64,000 nucleotides of DNA from Tomocerus qinae (taxonomy: Eukaryota > Arthropoda > Collembola > Entomobryomorpha > Tomoceridae), in contig CM034549.1 in the NCBI GenBank assembly GCA_020055645.1, positions 15,645,930 through 15,709,929 of the forward strand. Reading direction: 5' to 3'. The notes beneath the pieces were generated by a model. That model ran no database searches and was not told the origin of the DNA. It saw nothing but the letters and a program-made list of their open reading frames with translations. Shown in pieces: positions 44,201-55,400 of this stretch; the first letter of the stretch is position 1; the number at the start of each line of letters is the position of its first letter. The position numbers were made by a program, and so were the translations under genes.

Positions 44201-47200
44201 CGTGTTTAAGTTTTACAGATTCACTTAACTTTCTTACATCGTAATATTTCATCGCATATCAGCGGTATAATCATTTAGATACTTAATTACTAATTTATTT
44301 CACTATCCGCTGCCAGTTCATTGACCAAAATTGTACGGGCAAATCCCAGGTATCTGTCTGACTGCATAATGTGTAGGGCAGAATACAACATACCTTGGAT
44401 GGCGATTCTTCCTGATTCCCGAACATACTTTCAAGACATCTTCGCAAACTAGTCCCGATTCTTGTTTTCAATTCAGGGAAAGAAAAGAGACAAGGTATGC
44501 TTCCCCAGTAGTTACCAATTTCTCATGGAACTTTTAAAATTTCCCGTAGGTTCACCTTCTCCAGGGGCGAGCTGTTTGCCCGTCGTATCTAAGAGTGCAA
44601 TCTCTTGATAAAGTGTCTACTAATTTATGGCGTGATTTGAGACACTTTTTCCGTGTTGGAATAATATACTTCAAATAGCGGGAGATCACGACTAGTAAAC
44701 GAAACGGGTGAAAGTTTACCCTCAACGAACTGCAGCAATGTTTCTCTCAATAAATTTTATTTTTATGGCTCATGAAAATTAAAAACATATTTGAAATATA
44801 CGCCATTTTCTCGGTAAGGAATATAACAGGATGTTTTCGGATAACATGGATTCAAACTTCATTCTTGGCTTCAAATACTATTAGATTTCTGGCTGGTTCA
44901 CACAGGCTGGCTTATTTTTTAGTATTTCAATATATAGCAGTTTTATTGCTTTTCTTATTCAATAGTTGTGTTGCCTTGATAAGTAACATGCGAATGTTGT
45001 ACTTCATAACAGTCGAACAGACTATAGGGTGGAAAAGTGGATAATATATAGCTGTTAAGTTTTGTGGTAACAATTTTTCTCCATGAGCGAATTAGTAGGA
45101 ACAGGAATTATTTGTCAAATAATTTTAACGGTGAATTTTGAGGTATTGAGCTTCCCCCTTCGACGGTACTTCGTCTGTTCAGTATTTCTTCAGTGAATGT
45201 CATCCAAACTTTAGATTTAAATCAGTTACCGTGAATTACATAACTGGTAAAAGCAAACAGGTTAACTGGGTAGCTGATAGATTTTATCAGTGGTTGAAAA
45301 CAATTTTCAATCAATCTTCAGTCATCATGTAGTTTCAGCTTTTCAGGTAAATGATTGTATATTTCAATTTTTCTTTTCCAGTTGTAGCAATAAACGGCGT
45401 AAAGTTTTTCAGAATATATGTACATATTTTTCAGTTAGAAGTACTGAAAAGCATATATTTTATTATATAGTAGTCACTACTCGGTGTAACGGGACAAGGC
45501 TACACGTAACGAGTGAAAACTAACGTAGTGTATGTAGCAGTGCACGTAAACAAGTCGGACCGGCCCCCAATTGACACGGTTCCCGGTATTCCCTTGTCAC
45601 GGCAACTGACTACTGATGAATATATGCAAGATATGCATTGATGGTGTAATAAGAAATACACGTAGTAAGTACTCTTTGAGATAGAACTCCATTTAGGAGA
45701 AGATCTCAGGGAGAGGGATACAAGACAAGGCTGTCAGGGAGAAGTCAAAAGACAACTGGAGGAAAATGGCCCAAATGCAGCCATTTATATACGGACTTCC
45801 TCCGCCCACCTCTCACTGCCATTGGCTGGTCTATTGGAACATTTGGAAACTTCCAAACAATCTCCAATATCCCAGGCAACGGTAACAACGTTACAATACA
45901 TAAATAAATAGTTATTTCGAAGTAGAATGAATTATTCACTAGCTTCAGACATAAAAATGTCTCCGGCTAGCTAACAAAAACAAAACTAAAGACGCAATTG
46001 GATTCAGTTTATTATTTCCACTAGTCTAGTCAGTTTTGTTAGTAAATACATCATGTGAAGTCGTTCCAAAATAGAAAACAATGAAACAAACACCACAGTG
46101 AAGAATATTGTTTTACATTACAAAAAACAATGCAATGGTATGTTTGACTGAACTGAATTGATCATCACCGTCATCAACTGACTTGATCCTACGAATTAGT
46201 TGACTGACTCTACGAGTTCGTCAAAACAATAGAGTAGAGTCTAAAATAAAAGAAGTGAAGATAGGGATGGAGAGAGGAAAGTGTAATAAACAAACTGCTG
46301 AGCCGACAAAACGGACATGCAGAACAAATTCACATGAGACACAGTCGTTCACGTCCACATTAAACATCAAATAAAACAAAACGAAATGCCAAAGGGCACT
46401 ATTCCACGAAGCTTAGCTTAGAGGTTTTACGATTTTAGCTCATTCACTCACGTTGTTCGACTCTCTTTCCTCACGATCTGCCCACTTCTATCTGCATATA
46501 TTTGAACATTCAAACATATATCATAATAGCAGAGACATAAGGTCAAGTTAATAATAGTATCTTCTCAGTAGATCTTAAAACAAGCATTTACATAGAGTGA
46601 TATTGGATATCCATGTAGAATCAGAATATTGGGGAGATATTAGATATTACCTTACGATAATCATGAACGAGCAATTACAAGGAGTACAGCGAAGCGTAAA
46701 TGTAATTTAGAAGGAAACGACTAACGTCATAAATAATGTGAATCTCTGGGAAGATAAACAATATAAACCAATCATAAGATAATCCAATAGTAATGGTTAC
46801 AGTAGCCAGCCTGAAAATAAATCTGCCCTTTAACTGTCTGATCAACTCTTTTCATTCGGTTAATGTAATGGTATTGCACGATAGTGGCCTTCCAATGCCT
46901 TAAATAAGTAAAATAATACTGTGTATATAGTAGAGTTATATAGTAGAAGGATTGAGTAAGAGCGTCACTAGCACAAAGAAGCCAGTCATTAGGATATAAT
47001 TCGATTAAAGATACACATCTCACCCTAACTCACCAAATAATGTCAAAATGCTAACACGAAGCGAACTAAGTTCATTTCAATGTAATGAAATATCTTGTAA
47101 GATATAGTACCATGGTCTACGTAGGTACAGATAATGGGTATCAAACAGAGAAAAGCAATTCTGGTCTGAACTACTGAAGAAGGTGCTACCATTAGATATC

Positions 47201-50200
47201 ATATGAACGTAGTATAAAATACATAATATACTGCGCAGTGTTTTTCGATAATGGAAAGAGTTGAAGAGAAAGAAGCCTGTGAAATTCTCAACTGCTACCG
47301 TGTAGTCTTAACTTGGCTTGGCATGTCGTGGCAATGTTCTGTTCTGCTGACCGAAGAAAACTTTCAGGATTTGATCATCAACATCTAACAACTTCACAAA
47401 GCTCAAAATGGACGGGAAGACTTAGGGAATTTCACACCATTTGATCTTGACTTGGGTGAGAATGAGAAATACATAAGACCCAAGATCAAAGTTCGACTTG
47501 AGTGAACAGAACGGGAGGACTGAGTGAACCAAGCAATTGTTAATGGTCTACGCGCATGAAATGTGAAATAACTGAATGCCAACTTTCGTGAAAATAGAAT
47601 AACCACACATACTTTCATAGTACTTCCAAACAGATCTTCTAACATAGATTCTTCTTCAATGCATATACATACTTACTCAGTTTCACATAGAGATTATGTA
47701 ATAATAAAGTTTTTACCTCAACTTTGAAAACTTTATCTTGAGGAAATATGTTGCAAAGAGCTTATGATTTCTATATAAAGACTTTTCTAAGAATGACATT
47801 CCTACTCACAAATTCCCTACTTGCTACACCGTTAGCCTCGTGCGCGTATGTGGACGTAAAATAAAAAAAATTTCTTCACATATAATGCGTTTCCTCTGGT
47901 TTTTTTCCGGATAACATAACTTGCATGCAATGCAGTACACACTATCACAAATACTACTACTACTACTAGAAAAGTAAATATTATATCATCAATATGAACT
48001 TGGAGTTAGTATGTTATCAAAATGAGATTTGTGTTCTTAACACACTCCTACTACAGAGTACTATTATAGTTATTATTATATAGTTATATATATATTGTAC
48101 TTACCCCCAAGAATATATTTCTGGAAGAGTCGAAACCGGCAGCAAACACTCTAGCTTGATACGGCGGCTTCCGATCTACAAGTATCCGACACGCAAATCT
48201 GGATATAGTTGATTGCATTGATTTGTCCACACCACCAGATTTATCCCCTGCTACTGTGTCCATTACAACAAAGTCTATAGGCATTTCTGACGACCTTCCG
48301 ATCTATACAAAAACAGAGTAAATGCATTAACTTACTAGTTCCTCAAGTAGGGACTTTCATTCCTATCCAGAACTCAACTTATAAATATTTACACTCCATT
48401 ACGTACATTTACATTCCAAATGGCAATTTCAGTACACTGTGAATAGCAATATACCTATTCAATTTATATACTATTAAAGCTAGTATACAATTGGGTAAAG
48501 GATATTCATGTAACCTTTATTGGGTATAGTGTGCATTTACATACATACATGTTAAATAGTGCTTTGCATCAGGAAAAAGGACACAGTCGTAAATGACACG
48601 AGCGAGTCGACTTTTATGTAGGTTCTGAAAACGAAACGAAAAGACAAAATACGTAGAGAAGCGGTAAAAGAGAGAGGACCAGATAGGGAAAACACCAAAA
48701 CCAAATCATTCATCCATTAGAAACCGTCCATTATTCATTATTTTTCCTCGTTTTCTTTCTCTAGATGCATCCAGCACTCAAGTCTCACGATACTCACTCG
48801 ATGCTATCAACCATTCAGTAGTGTACTCTGTGTTTTCTTTCCGCCCTGTTGCACATCACCTCCATCTCACAAAACGTAGAGAGAAAGCACTAACTATTTT
48901 CCACAAAACCATCCTAAACAGCAGAAATAGATACAGAGGCAGGCACAGACTACCCATATTTGACATAACTATGGGCCATAGCAAATTAAACAAAGCAAAG
49001 CTCTCATCTCACTAAAACAAGCTATGACATACAATGCAAGTCATACATTTAAGCCAAACCAAACAGACATGGGATAGCTCATGATAATTCACTCAACTCA
49101 AGCTACTACTACATTAAGAATACATGTCTATTTTCTACGTGTACGCTTCCAATGTGCACGCTCAAATCACATAAAATCAGTTGTCTGCAGTATTAGTCAG
49201 AACTAAGCTTACATGAACAAATGTACCATGGATGCATTACCTATGTACATACAATAGTGTGGAATTGAAAAAGGATTTCATTTTCGCATGTACAACCGAG
49301 CATAAAGAGCCCACACAGAAAAAGACGGCTTCTCTGTCTCTCTAATACTACTCTGACTATCACATCGTATTATACATATCATTCACATTCAATTCACTTC
49401 ACTCTGAGAACAGAGTAAAAACATGCAACATGATAGCTGTGTTTTCGATCCCACCCAAATCGTGCAACTAGAAAATGTGGCAGAACCTAAAACTTTTGCA
49501 ACAACTCTGTAAAACACTGACGTATAAGTATTAACCGGTATGACGAAGTCGTGTGTGATGTGACTAGTACATAGTACAAGCTATAATTCCTAGTTTACCT
49601 ATCCAAATAATAATAGAGACATACAAGGCAAAGCAGAAATCATGCAGAAACCCGCCGTAAGCCTGGCCTAGACAATGTTCAAAGTTGTAAAAGCTGAAAA
49701 AGTTGTAAGTACAGAACAAAGAATAAAATAAAAAACTTCTTTACGTAGCAACGTAACGTCTTAAGTATATTAAGCTCCTTTACTTGTGTTAGTTTAACGA
49801 TTATACTTTATACCGAACACCAAAAACCAACCTTAATTTATAGCTTCCTCTTATACTGCTTCTGCTGCACTCTATTTTTCTTGGCGAATTCATTTTTTTC
49901 AGCTGAGCTTAGCCCTCAAGCAACTAAGATAATTTAAGTAGCTACTAATTTTACATACTTACATGCAGATCAAGTTACTTTTTGCTATTCCAAGACCTTA
50001 CATTTTATACAGTACTAAGGTATCTCTATATACTGGCTAAGAAAAACTTTTATAGCCAACCATTCACACATTGCAGCAAAATTCACACTTGCTCAACCAC
50101 AGCCTAAATAAAATCCTTTCCGTTACGCACATAAACCAACAAAGTGCTTGTCATTTTTATCAAATTACTATTTTACAACTATTTATAACCAGCACCTTAG

Positions 50201-52412
50201 ACTTTGCTCTACGTAGAACACCTATACTGCTACACTACTACGTAATAACTATTTTACATGCTATTCCTACTACGACTTCTAGTATGTGATATAAAATATA
50301 AATCCAAAAGTTAGCACGTTTAAGACGTTTGTATCTTAAGTTAACTATGAGCTTCTACGTCTACAGTACCTTAATACACTTGAAATATGCAAACTGTTTT
50401 GTTACTTCCATCTAATAGAGATAAATAGCAAACCAGTTATTAATGGTGTTTACTAAAGAATTCTAACAACTAATTAACTAATTACCATTTTGCAAAAATG
50501 GGAATTTATAATGTAAAAGTAGCTACTCAATTCACCACAACAGCAACATCAGAATGTAAATGCAGATTACAGACAGTAAAAGTTGATTTCACTTATTTTT
50601 TTAGCTAAAATCCTACATGGCATATATAAAATGTAAAATTTCTTAACGTTAATAGATTTAGTTTTCTTCGCCACTCATTAGGGGTAGGCGTATATAAAGT
50701 AGGTATAGCTAGTTCCTATGATTTAAAAATAGTTATAGAATACAACATATTATCATTCACTGAAAAGAAGTGTATTGGAGAAACGTCACTTCAGAAATTA
50801 AGATATAAACAATGTGCCATTAAAATTAAAGGAAGTTGTCCATTGATTTCTGTTTTCGACTGACTTTGAAACTGAAACACATAATAAACGATGTCGTCCT
50901 CGTCCTTAGCATTAAAAGATAAATTTTATTCTTACCGATAACATATCCCTGCATACATCTACAAACTAAAATATTATTTCAAGTATTTAGTCAGTTTCCT
51001 ACATACAGCTAATACATGTACACTTTCGTTTCAGTAAACATTGTACTTGTTTTCCTCACACTAACTCATTTATAAATACAATTGATTGAAACAATTCTCT
51101 GAGTGCAATTTTTTATAACTTAACAAGGCTTCACTAGAACAAATCCATCTCAACACTCAAGAAAACTGATAAATCTTTTAAAAGTACTGAATGATTAAAA
51201 ACAATGCAAACAGAAGAATTGATGAGTAATAAATGTCAACGTTCCAAAAAGCCAAAGACGAACATTACTAAACATAAAATGACCCTTACTTTTGAAAACT
51301 AAATTAATTCGCGTTAAATGTAGCGAACGAACCTGTTAACTAAAGAAATAAACTACTACTACGTACTACGTACACTACAATTATCGTCTTTGCAATCTTT
51401 AATACTGTTATATAATATCCACGTAGTTCATGATTGGTGATAAAGTGGTCTTAAACGCATTTATTTTACTCTCTATCCGTCAAATGTAAATTATGGGCTC
51501 TTGGCACGTACACCTTTAACTACCTACTGGAAGCTACACTAAAGCATATTATACTAAAGTCATCACATCACACATCGGCACCGGCAGTGGGTTAATATTA
51601 ATATTGTTACACTTATCTAAAGTAGATGCCTAAGAGCCAAAAGTATTATGATAAGCCATGGGTATAGTGTAATTGTAATCCACCCGTAATAACGCGTTGC
51701 TGAAACTTTAAGTAGAATACTGTACATAGCATTATACCATAATAAATGCAGTAATGGTTCATAGTTGGTAGCGCGTACGAGAGTAGTTCACATTAAGCTA
51801 GCTAGCAATAAATAATTTAATATCCACTAAACACTATTCGGGTGAGCAAAACCTGTATTTTATTTTTATTACTAGCAATTCGTGCATATATAGACTACAA
51901 TTCATGATGATCACTAGAAACGATCGATATAGGCACCCATATTACGTATACTTAATAATATATCTCTTCCTTTATGCCTTATAGGTACTTTATATGGTAC
52001 GCTTACTATCATAAACCTGTGCTGACAAAATTAAATCGTAATACAAAATACGCTTTGCAATGTTACGAAAATCTAGAATTTCTATACTAAATTTTAATAC
52101 TGAAATTCTATTACGTTTTCTACAGTTTGAAGTAGCTATGCAGTACAAAAAAGATTAAACACAGAGGAAACAAAACTCACTTGGAACATATCTGTTTCCT
52201 CATCAGGAACATATTCAACAATGACGGCCTGATTTCTGGACAAAGTGTAGGAAATGGAATGGACATTGGCATCAAGTACAGCTTTTGAAGTGTGTGGAGT
52301 GTCTACGACGTAATGTTTTGACCGTTTAATTCCAGTCGGCTTTTCGCGTCTGTAGAACATAAACTTTGACCTTCTTCGGCCTTTATCTCCTTGTGGAAGA
52401 AATCCATTGTAT
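23283..52412 (-). CDS. Peli: Pellino E3 ubiquitin ligase, 6 exons visible, N-terminus missing
   Basis: Exons on the minus strand are 52412-52181, 48302-48105, 25277-24990, 23949-23819, 23713-23513 and 23409-23283. All are GT-AG and in phase, encoding about 391 residues; human PELI1 has 418, so only some 25-35 N-terminal residues are absent. Pellino proteins bind phosphorylated IRAK/Pelle through a winged FHA domain and ubiquitinate it in Toll/IL-1 signalling. FHA-region landmarks are HSISYTLSR, DMFQIGRSSEMPIDFVV, STISRFACRI, AAGFDSS and DGLTTNGVLLLH. DGSMIDLCGVTLLWRSAEGL and GRPQCPVGLNTL mark the middle. The RING-like C-terminal domain keeps the CGH, CPIC, PCGH and CPFC pairs. The protein ends YVRLIFQDNVD. 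The first visible exon begins with one base that completes a Gly codon, just before YNGFLPQGDKGRR, as in other Pellinos. The third intron holds two mobile-element loci. The N-terminal exon was not found in the remaining 11.6 kb. Confidence 0.95.
23950..24989 (-). other. Pellino intron between linker exons (1.0 kb)
   Basis: It is bounded by GTAAGT (minus) after the exon at 24990 and an ATACAG acceptor next to 23949. Only short open frames are present and none is recognisable. Confidence 0.7.
25278..33672 (-). other. Pellino large intron, part 1
   Basis: This is the 3' part of a 22.8-kb intron (25278-48104). I see AT-rich sequence with scattered short open frames on both strands and no recognised protein, RNA gene or repeat family. 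An old, decayed insertion could be missed by eye. Confidence 0.5.
33673..33784 (+). repeat. left terminal inverted repeat of Harbinger element
   Basis: About 112 bp that matches the reverse complement of 36914-37024. The outer end is GTAGTAATCAAAAGTAGAAT; the inner end reads through AGCTTTTGAGTGCTCTGATT to GACAACTA. Differences between the two copies are scattered substitutions and small gaps in the middle part. Confidence 0.85.
33855..35127 (+). pseudogene. Harbinger DDE transposase gene, two frameshifts
   Basis: Exon 1 is 33855-34128 and exon 2 starts at 34220 after a 91-bp GT-AG intron. The protein is of the DDE_Tnp_4 (PIF/Harbinger, HARBI1-like) type: an N-terminal region, a helix-turn-helix-like segment (GASLRIIAAKFGISEGSVNN), then the nuclease. 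The three catalytic acids are visible as VDGSD, GDSAY and IEH, with GYPGSVHDSKVF between the second and first. The frame changes twice: near 34515-34525, just after VDGSD in a run of four T, and near 34735-34745, just after GDSAYA in a run of four A. Each fits a one-base length change. The C-terminal third (KRIYIEHTIGILKGRFQ to the stop at 35125-35127) is in the original frame. It is inactive as read, unless these are assembly errors. Confidence 0.85.
35210..36510 (-). pseudogene. Harbinger Myb/SANT-like DNA-binding protein gene, one frameshift
   Basis: Exons on minus are 36510-36388, 36298-36127, 36026-35890, 35809-35477 and 35399 to about 35210. The N-terminus (FKWTEDLNNRMADYIRKYY and GKLDSSGFGVD further on) is a Myb/SANT-like trihelix domain of the kind encoded by the second gene of PIF/Harbinger elements, which binds the terminal repeats and takes transposase to the nucleus. 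An acidic linker with DISEDEHED and a basic KKQK follow. The last part is a Lys/Glu-rich coiled coil. In the last exon the frame shifts by one base in a run of five A at about 35350; the shifted frame stays open to TAA at 35210-35212, next to an AATAAA. Without the shift it stops near 35306. Intron 3 seems to be GC-AG: only a GCAAGT donor at 35889 keeps phase. Confidence 0.75.
36583..36816. repeat. 58-bp inverted repeat around a 117-bp insert at the transposon's right side
   Basis: The arm 36583-36640 matches the reverse complement of 36758-36816. The innermost 42 bases, ending ATCGTCCCAGGAGACGAT on the left arm, are perfect, followed by a few mismatches and a further GGAAAATCGCAG match. The 117 bases between the arms (36641-36757) contain another copy of the terminal-repeat start GTAGTAATCAAAAGTAG joined to a different inner sequence. 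The whole thing sits just upstream of the Myb-like gene's start codon. Confidence 0.75.
36821..36875. repeat. 18-bp perfect hairpin
   Basis: CAAGGTGAGTGAAATTGT at 36821-36838 pairs perfectly with 36858-36875 across a 19-base loop. It lies between the larger inverted repeat and the right terminal repeat. It could be the end of another small element, or a binding site for the Myb-like protein. Confidence 0.8.
36914..37024 (-). repeat. right terminal inverted repeat of Harbinger element
   Basis: Reverse complement of the left terminal repeat at 33673-33784, with several mismatches and short gaps in the middle. It ends TTTTGATTACTAC and is followed by TA. Confidence 0.85.
37137..40817 (-). other. 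Pellino large intron, part 2
   Basis: Between the DNA transposon and the LTR array I see only AT-rich sequence with short open frames. No coding signature, tandem repeat or RNA gene was recognised. Confidence 0.5.
40818..41141 (-). repeat. LTR 1 (left outer), 324 bp
   Basis: It matches LTR 3 almost base for base, including GTAGTAAGTACTCTTTGAG; the one difference I saw is a C to T at GGACTTCTTCC. It contains the TATA and CCAAT boxes when read on minus. Confidence 0.9.
41142..43198 (-). other. internal region copy 1 of LTR element
   Basis: It starts (in + coordinates) with ACTACACCCCCTCCAAAC, which is the purine tract on minus. On minus, an open stretch of roughly 50 codons ends with TGA at 41365-41367, close to the downstream LTR. 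It is rich in Tyr, Asp and Lys (DYCRTRKDSKDCYPQ) and matches no family I know; it may be the tail of a lost protein. Plus-strand frames at 42396-42590 and 42915-43142 are antisense to the element and probably chance. Confidence 0.7.
43199..43517 (-). repeat. LTR 2 (middle), 319 bp
   Basis: It differs from both outer LTRs at shared positions: CTTGCTACGG in place of CTTGTCACGG, CAATATATGCATGATGG in place of the longer outer version, and a shorter CACGTAAGACTC. It shares GGACTTCCTCC with LTR 3. Confidence 0.9.
43518..45571 (-). other. internal region copy 2 of LTR element
   Basis: Nearly identical to copy 1. Seen differences are one T fewer in a run near 44950 and a few substitutions or indels next to the right LTR (around 45495-45530). 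The same minus-strand short open stretch is kept. Confidence 0.8.
45572..45895 (-). repeat. LTR 3 (right outer), 324 bp
   Basis: Nearly identical to LTR 1. On minus it would be the 5' LTR of the array: CCAAT boxes, then TATATAA, and TGGGGGCCGG as candidate primer site immediately beyond its inner end. Confidence 0.9.
45896..48104 (-). other. Pellino large intron, part 3
   Basis: This is the 5' end of the 22.8-kb intron, starting with the donor GTAAGTACAA (minus) next to 48105. It holds a short (ACT)n run near 47953 and a TA-rich tract near 48080-48095. No gene-like frame was recognised. Confidence 0.6.
48303..52180 (-). other. Pellino intron 2 (3.9 kb)
   Basis: It is bounded by GTGAGT (minus) after the exon at 52181 and an acceptor TATAG next to 48302. 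AT-rich, with no recognised coding or mobile-element content. Confidence 0.7.
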
Positions 52413-55400
52413 CTGCAATAAAAATATATGAAAATTAGTTTACTAGCTTATAGTGTGTTATTAAAGTTACTATTACATGATAACGTACAACAAACAGCTA
52501 AATAACATGTAAGTCATTATAATAGTCAAGGGAAAAGGGACATAAGACAATTGGACACCAATGCAAGTTATGCTATAATTTGAAGATTTACAGTTTGACA
52601 CTTAATTAAGAAACAATTGCTTTCTGGCCACGCTTGGTCTCATTCATTCATTAACATTCCTTTCCGCAAACAATCTTAAAATTGATTACCTTCTCCATAT
52701 TTTAAAAGAAAGGGAAAAGATTTAGCAACGAAGATTTATTCTGCACGTTTGTAGTCTACGAGAGAAGAATTAACTTAGCCTTCTCCCCCAAAGTAAATAC
52801 TATTCACTAGTATTACATTGAATAAATTTAATATTCGTGACATTGACAGATATCTAAAAATAATCAGTCACACAGTCGTGACTTAGCATAGTAGTTAAAG
52901 ATTCTATACGAATTTACATTAGATAAACCTCTTAAACTTCACAGTTGAGATTAAGATTTTGAAATTTCTTCAATTGTCAGCTACCTCACGGTTAAATCTC
53001 TTTCAAGTAGGTACTCATGCTAAGCTAAGCTTTAACTCCAGCTCTTAATCCGTGTTGCAAACATTAAACGATGTTAAAGATGGTAGTAAAGCATACTGAT
53101 AAATAAACGGTTAACGATGGGAAGTTGAAAATTTTAATTCGAACTATAGATAAGCAAATAGAAGGAGAAGAGGACAATGTCACCTTAATTATCATTAGTC
53201 ACCTAATGTGATTTCCTAACGCAAGCCTATTGCAAGTGGAATCTTCAAAAAAAAAATTCACGTTACAATTAGCATTCGCAGCAGTGCACACAGGGTGCCT
53301 CCTCCGCAGAATATAAAACACGATTTATTATAAGATATTGTCACTACAGTATCTTGAGTAATAAAGACATACAAGAGTTTCAATTCAAGACACACGTACT
53401 CATTTAATTTCAATGTCCTTTCTCATTTTCTCGTTTACTTTGCTATGCTCTGTTGCTAATCTAACTATACCTCAGTCAACACGCAGTTTGCAAATTCTAC
53501 TTATATCTTTCCACACGAGAATTCCGTTGGTGACACACATTGTCATTCGTGGCACTTTGTCATTGTCTTGCCTAAAGTAATTCAAAGTGTCTCCTATCTT
53601 TTCCTAATGTGTAAATTACATGGAAAGTACTCTCGAATTTGTCGAATAGAGTATAGCACCTTTACCAATTGAAGCACTCTTTTGCTTTCAACTTAAAAAG
53701 TTACTACTATAATGCTTACAATGACATTAATTCCTTTAATACTAATAATTCACATTTCTATTAATTCTAATTACTGCCTAAGTTAGGTGAACAGGAGCTA
53801 TGCCTTTATGTTGTAAAATAATAAAATACCAAATTGAATCAATTGGTTGTGTCTTTGAGTGCAATTGTTGAAAATCCAAAAAGGTGTGTTTAAAATACCA
53901 AATTAATAATCTAGTACAATGAATATCTAGAGAGGCATAACTTGTATTGTTGTACTTGTTTCACTTTTGTCCTCGTAGCCAAATCAATTTAGAATAGAAG
54001 TGAGTATAGAAATGCATTTATTGCACAATAGAAAATGAAACATCTGCCATCCGCCTGTTTTCAATTTATACAATAACTCTCGAGATATGCCTACGTAACT
54101 CTTTAACTATTATTATTTTGTCGTACTCATCTCTACACCTCTTGGCTCTGGTACAGAAGAGAACACATTGTGAGTTATATTAGTAAGGATTGTACAAGCA
54201 TGCACGAACTGAATTAATTTCCAAAGCTTCCATGATTCCCCATTTCTTTTGTAAGTACCAATCAGATCAACTATATAAATAGAATGGGATAAAATAGAAA
54301 ATGCAAACATCTCATAATGCAAACCAAATATAATGAGTTAATATTATGTTGACATGTGCGAAATGTAAATATCTACATCTCTCCACTAAGTAATAGTGAA
54401 ACTTAATATCACGATTTACTGTTACTCTATGAGTACACATAATGCATAAGTCTGCATTCCTCGTTAATTCTTGCAAACGAGCAGGCAATCTGTCTTTGCA
54501 ACTTGCAATACTTGGAACCTAAGAATAGCACTCGCTTTAAATTGACTTATTGTTACACACATTTATTTATGTACATATAATGAGCATATAACTTCTTATT
54601 TATAAACCCTAAATGACTACACTGAAATCTTACTGTGAGTGAGCTAATCTTAAGTATTAAATCGCCTTTCTTGCTTACGCAACTGTAATTTCTATCGAAT
54701 TGCATTGGCCTTAACTAGGTAACTTGTTATAATACTATTGCATTGCAGCAACAAACCAGCCAGACTCTATCAACTCCATTTCATCTGATTTGATTGCATT
54801 TTTTAAACATAGATAAGCATATACTTGTATACTTTTACACACAATAGTACTTAACTAATACTTGATACCACTTTTTGCATCTTAATATTATTGCAGAGAC
54901 TATTAACATAAATTAGCAAAACCCAACATATTTTAACAACCGCAGTGTACAGGTAGATTTGCTTTACTATGTTTTAGTTTATTTCTCCATATCTAATCCA
55001 AATCGGAAATAAATAATATTATGTGTACACAAAACATAATCAACATGATACGTGACGTGGATGAATGTAAGCAATATTACGAAATGAATAAAATTCTATT
55101 TAATGGGTAATGTTTGCTTAGTAATAAGCATATCTTATGCAACATCTGATTTGTATGGTTTTTTCCTTACGAGTTTGTCGATAATGAACTGATAAATGTA
55201 TACAACAGAACTGTTTTCTGAGTCGGTAATTTAAATATGAATTAGTGCTATAGCTGACGGAATAAGCTACTGTGCAATATGATAAGAAGAAGGAGTCATT
55301 CATCTCCGCACTCAAAATAACCTGTGCATACAGAGACAAAGCAACATGAAAAACAAATGAATGGCTAAACAGAGAATTCATACATTATGTTGATTAGGAT

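Larger units (their letters stand above)
40818..45895 (-). mobile_element. tandem LTR retroelement array (LTR-int-LTR-int-LTR), non-autonomous
   Basis: Three nearly identical 319-324-bp repeats enclose two nearly identical internal regions of 2,057 and 2,054 bp. The repeats start TGACACGG and end AACGTTACA, so both ends show the TG...CA rule. ATAC flanks the array on both sides (40814-40817 and 45896-45899), giving a 4-bp target duplication for the array as one unit. Minus-strand orientation is supported by three signals. The LTR has CCAAT boxes followed by TATATAA on minus. The sequence after each LTR on minus reads TGGGGGCCGGTCCGAC, which starts with the TGG of a tRNA primer site. A GGAGGGGG purine tract precedes the next LTR. 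No gag, protease, reverse transcriptase or integrase motif was seen, so it is TRIM-like and depends on other elements. Confidence 0.85.

Noticed and set aside
47951..47972. Short ACT triplet repeat
   Set aside because: Too short to be anything but an ordinary microsatellite in an intron.
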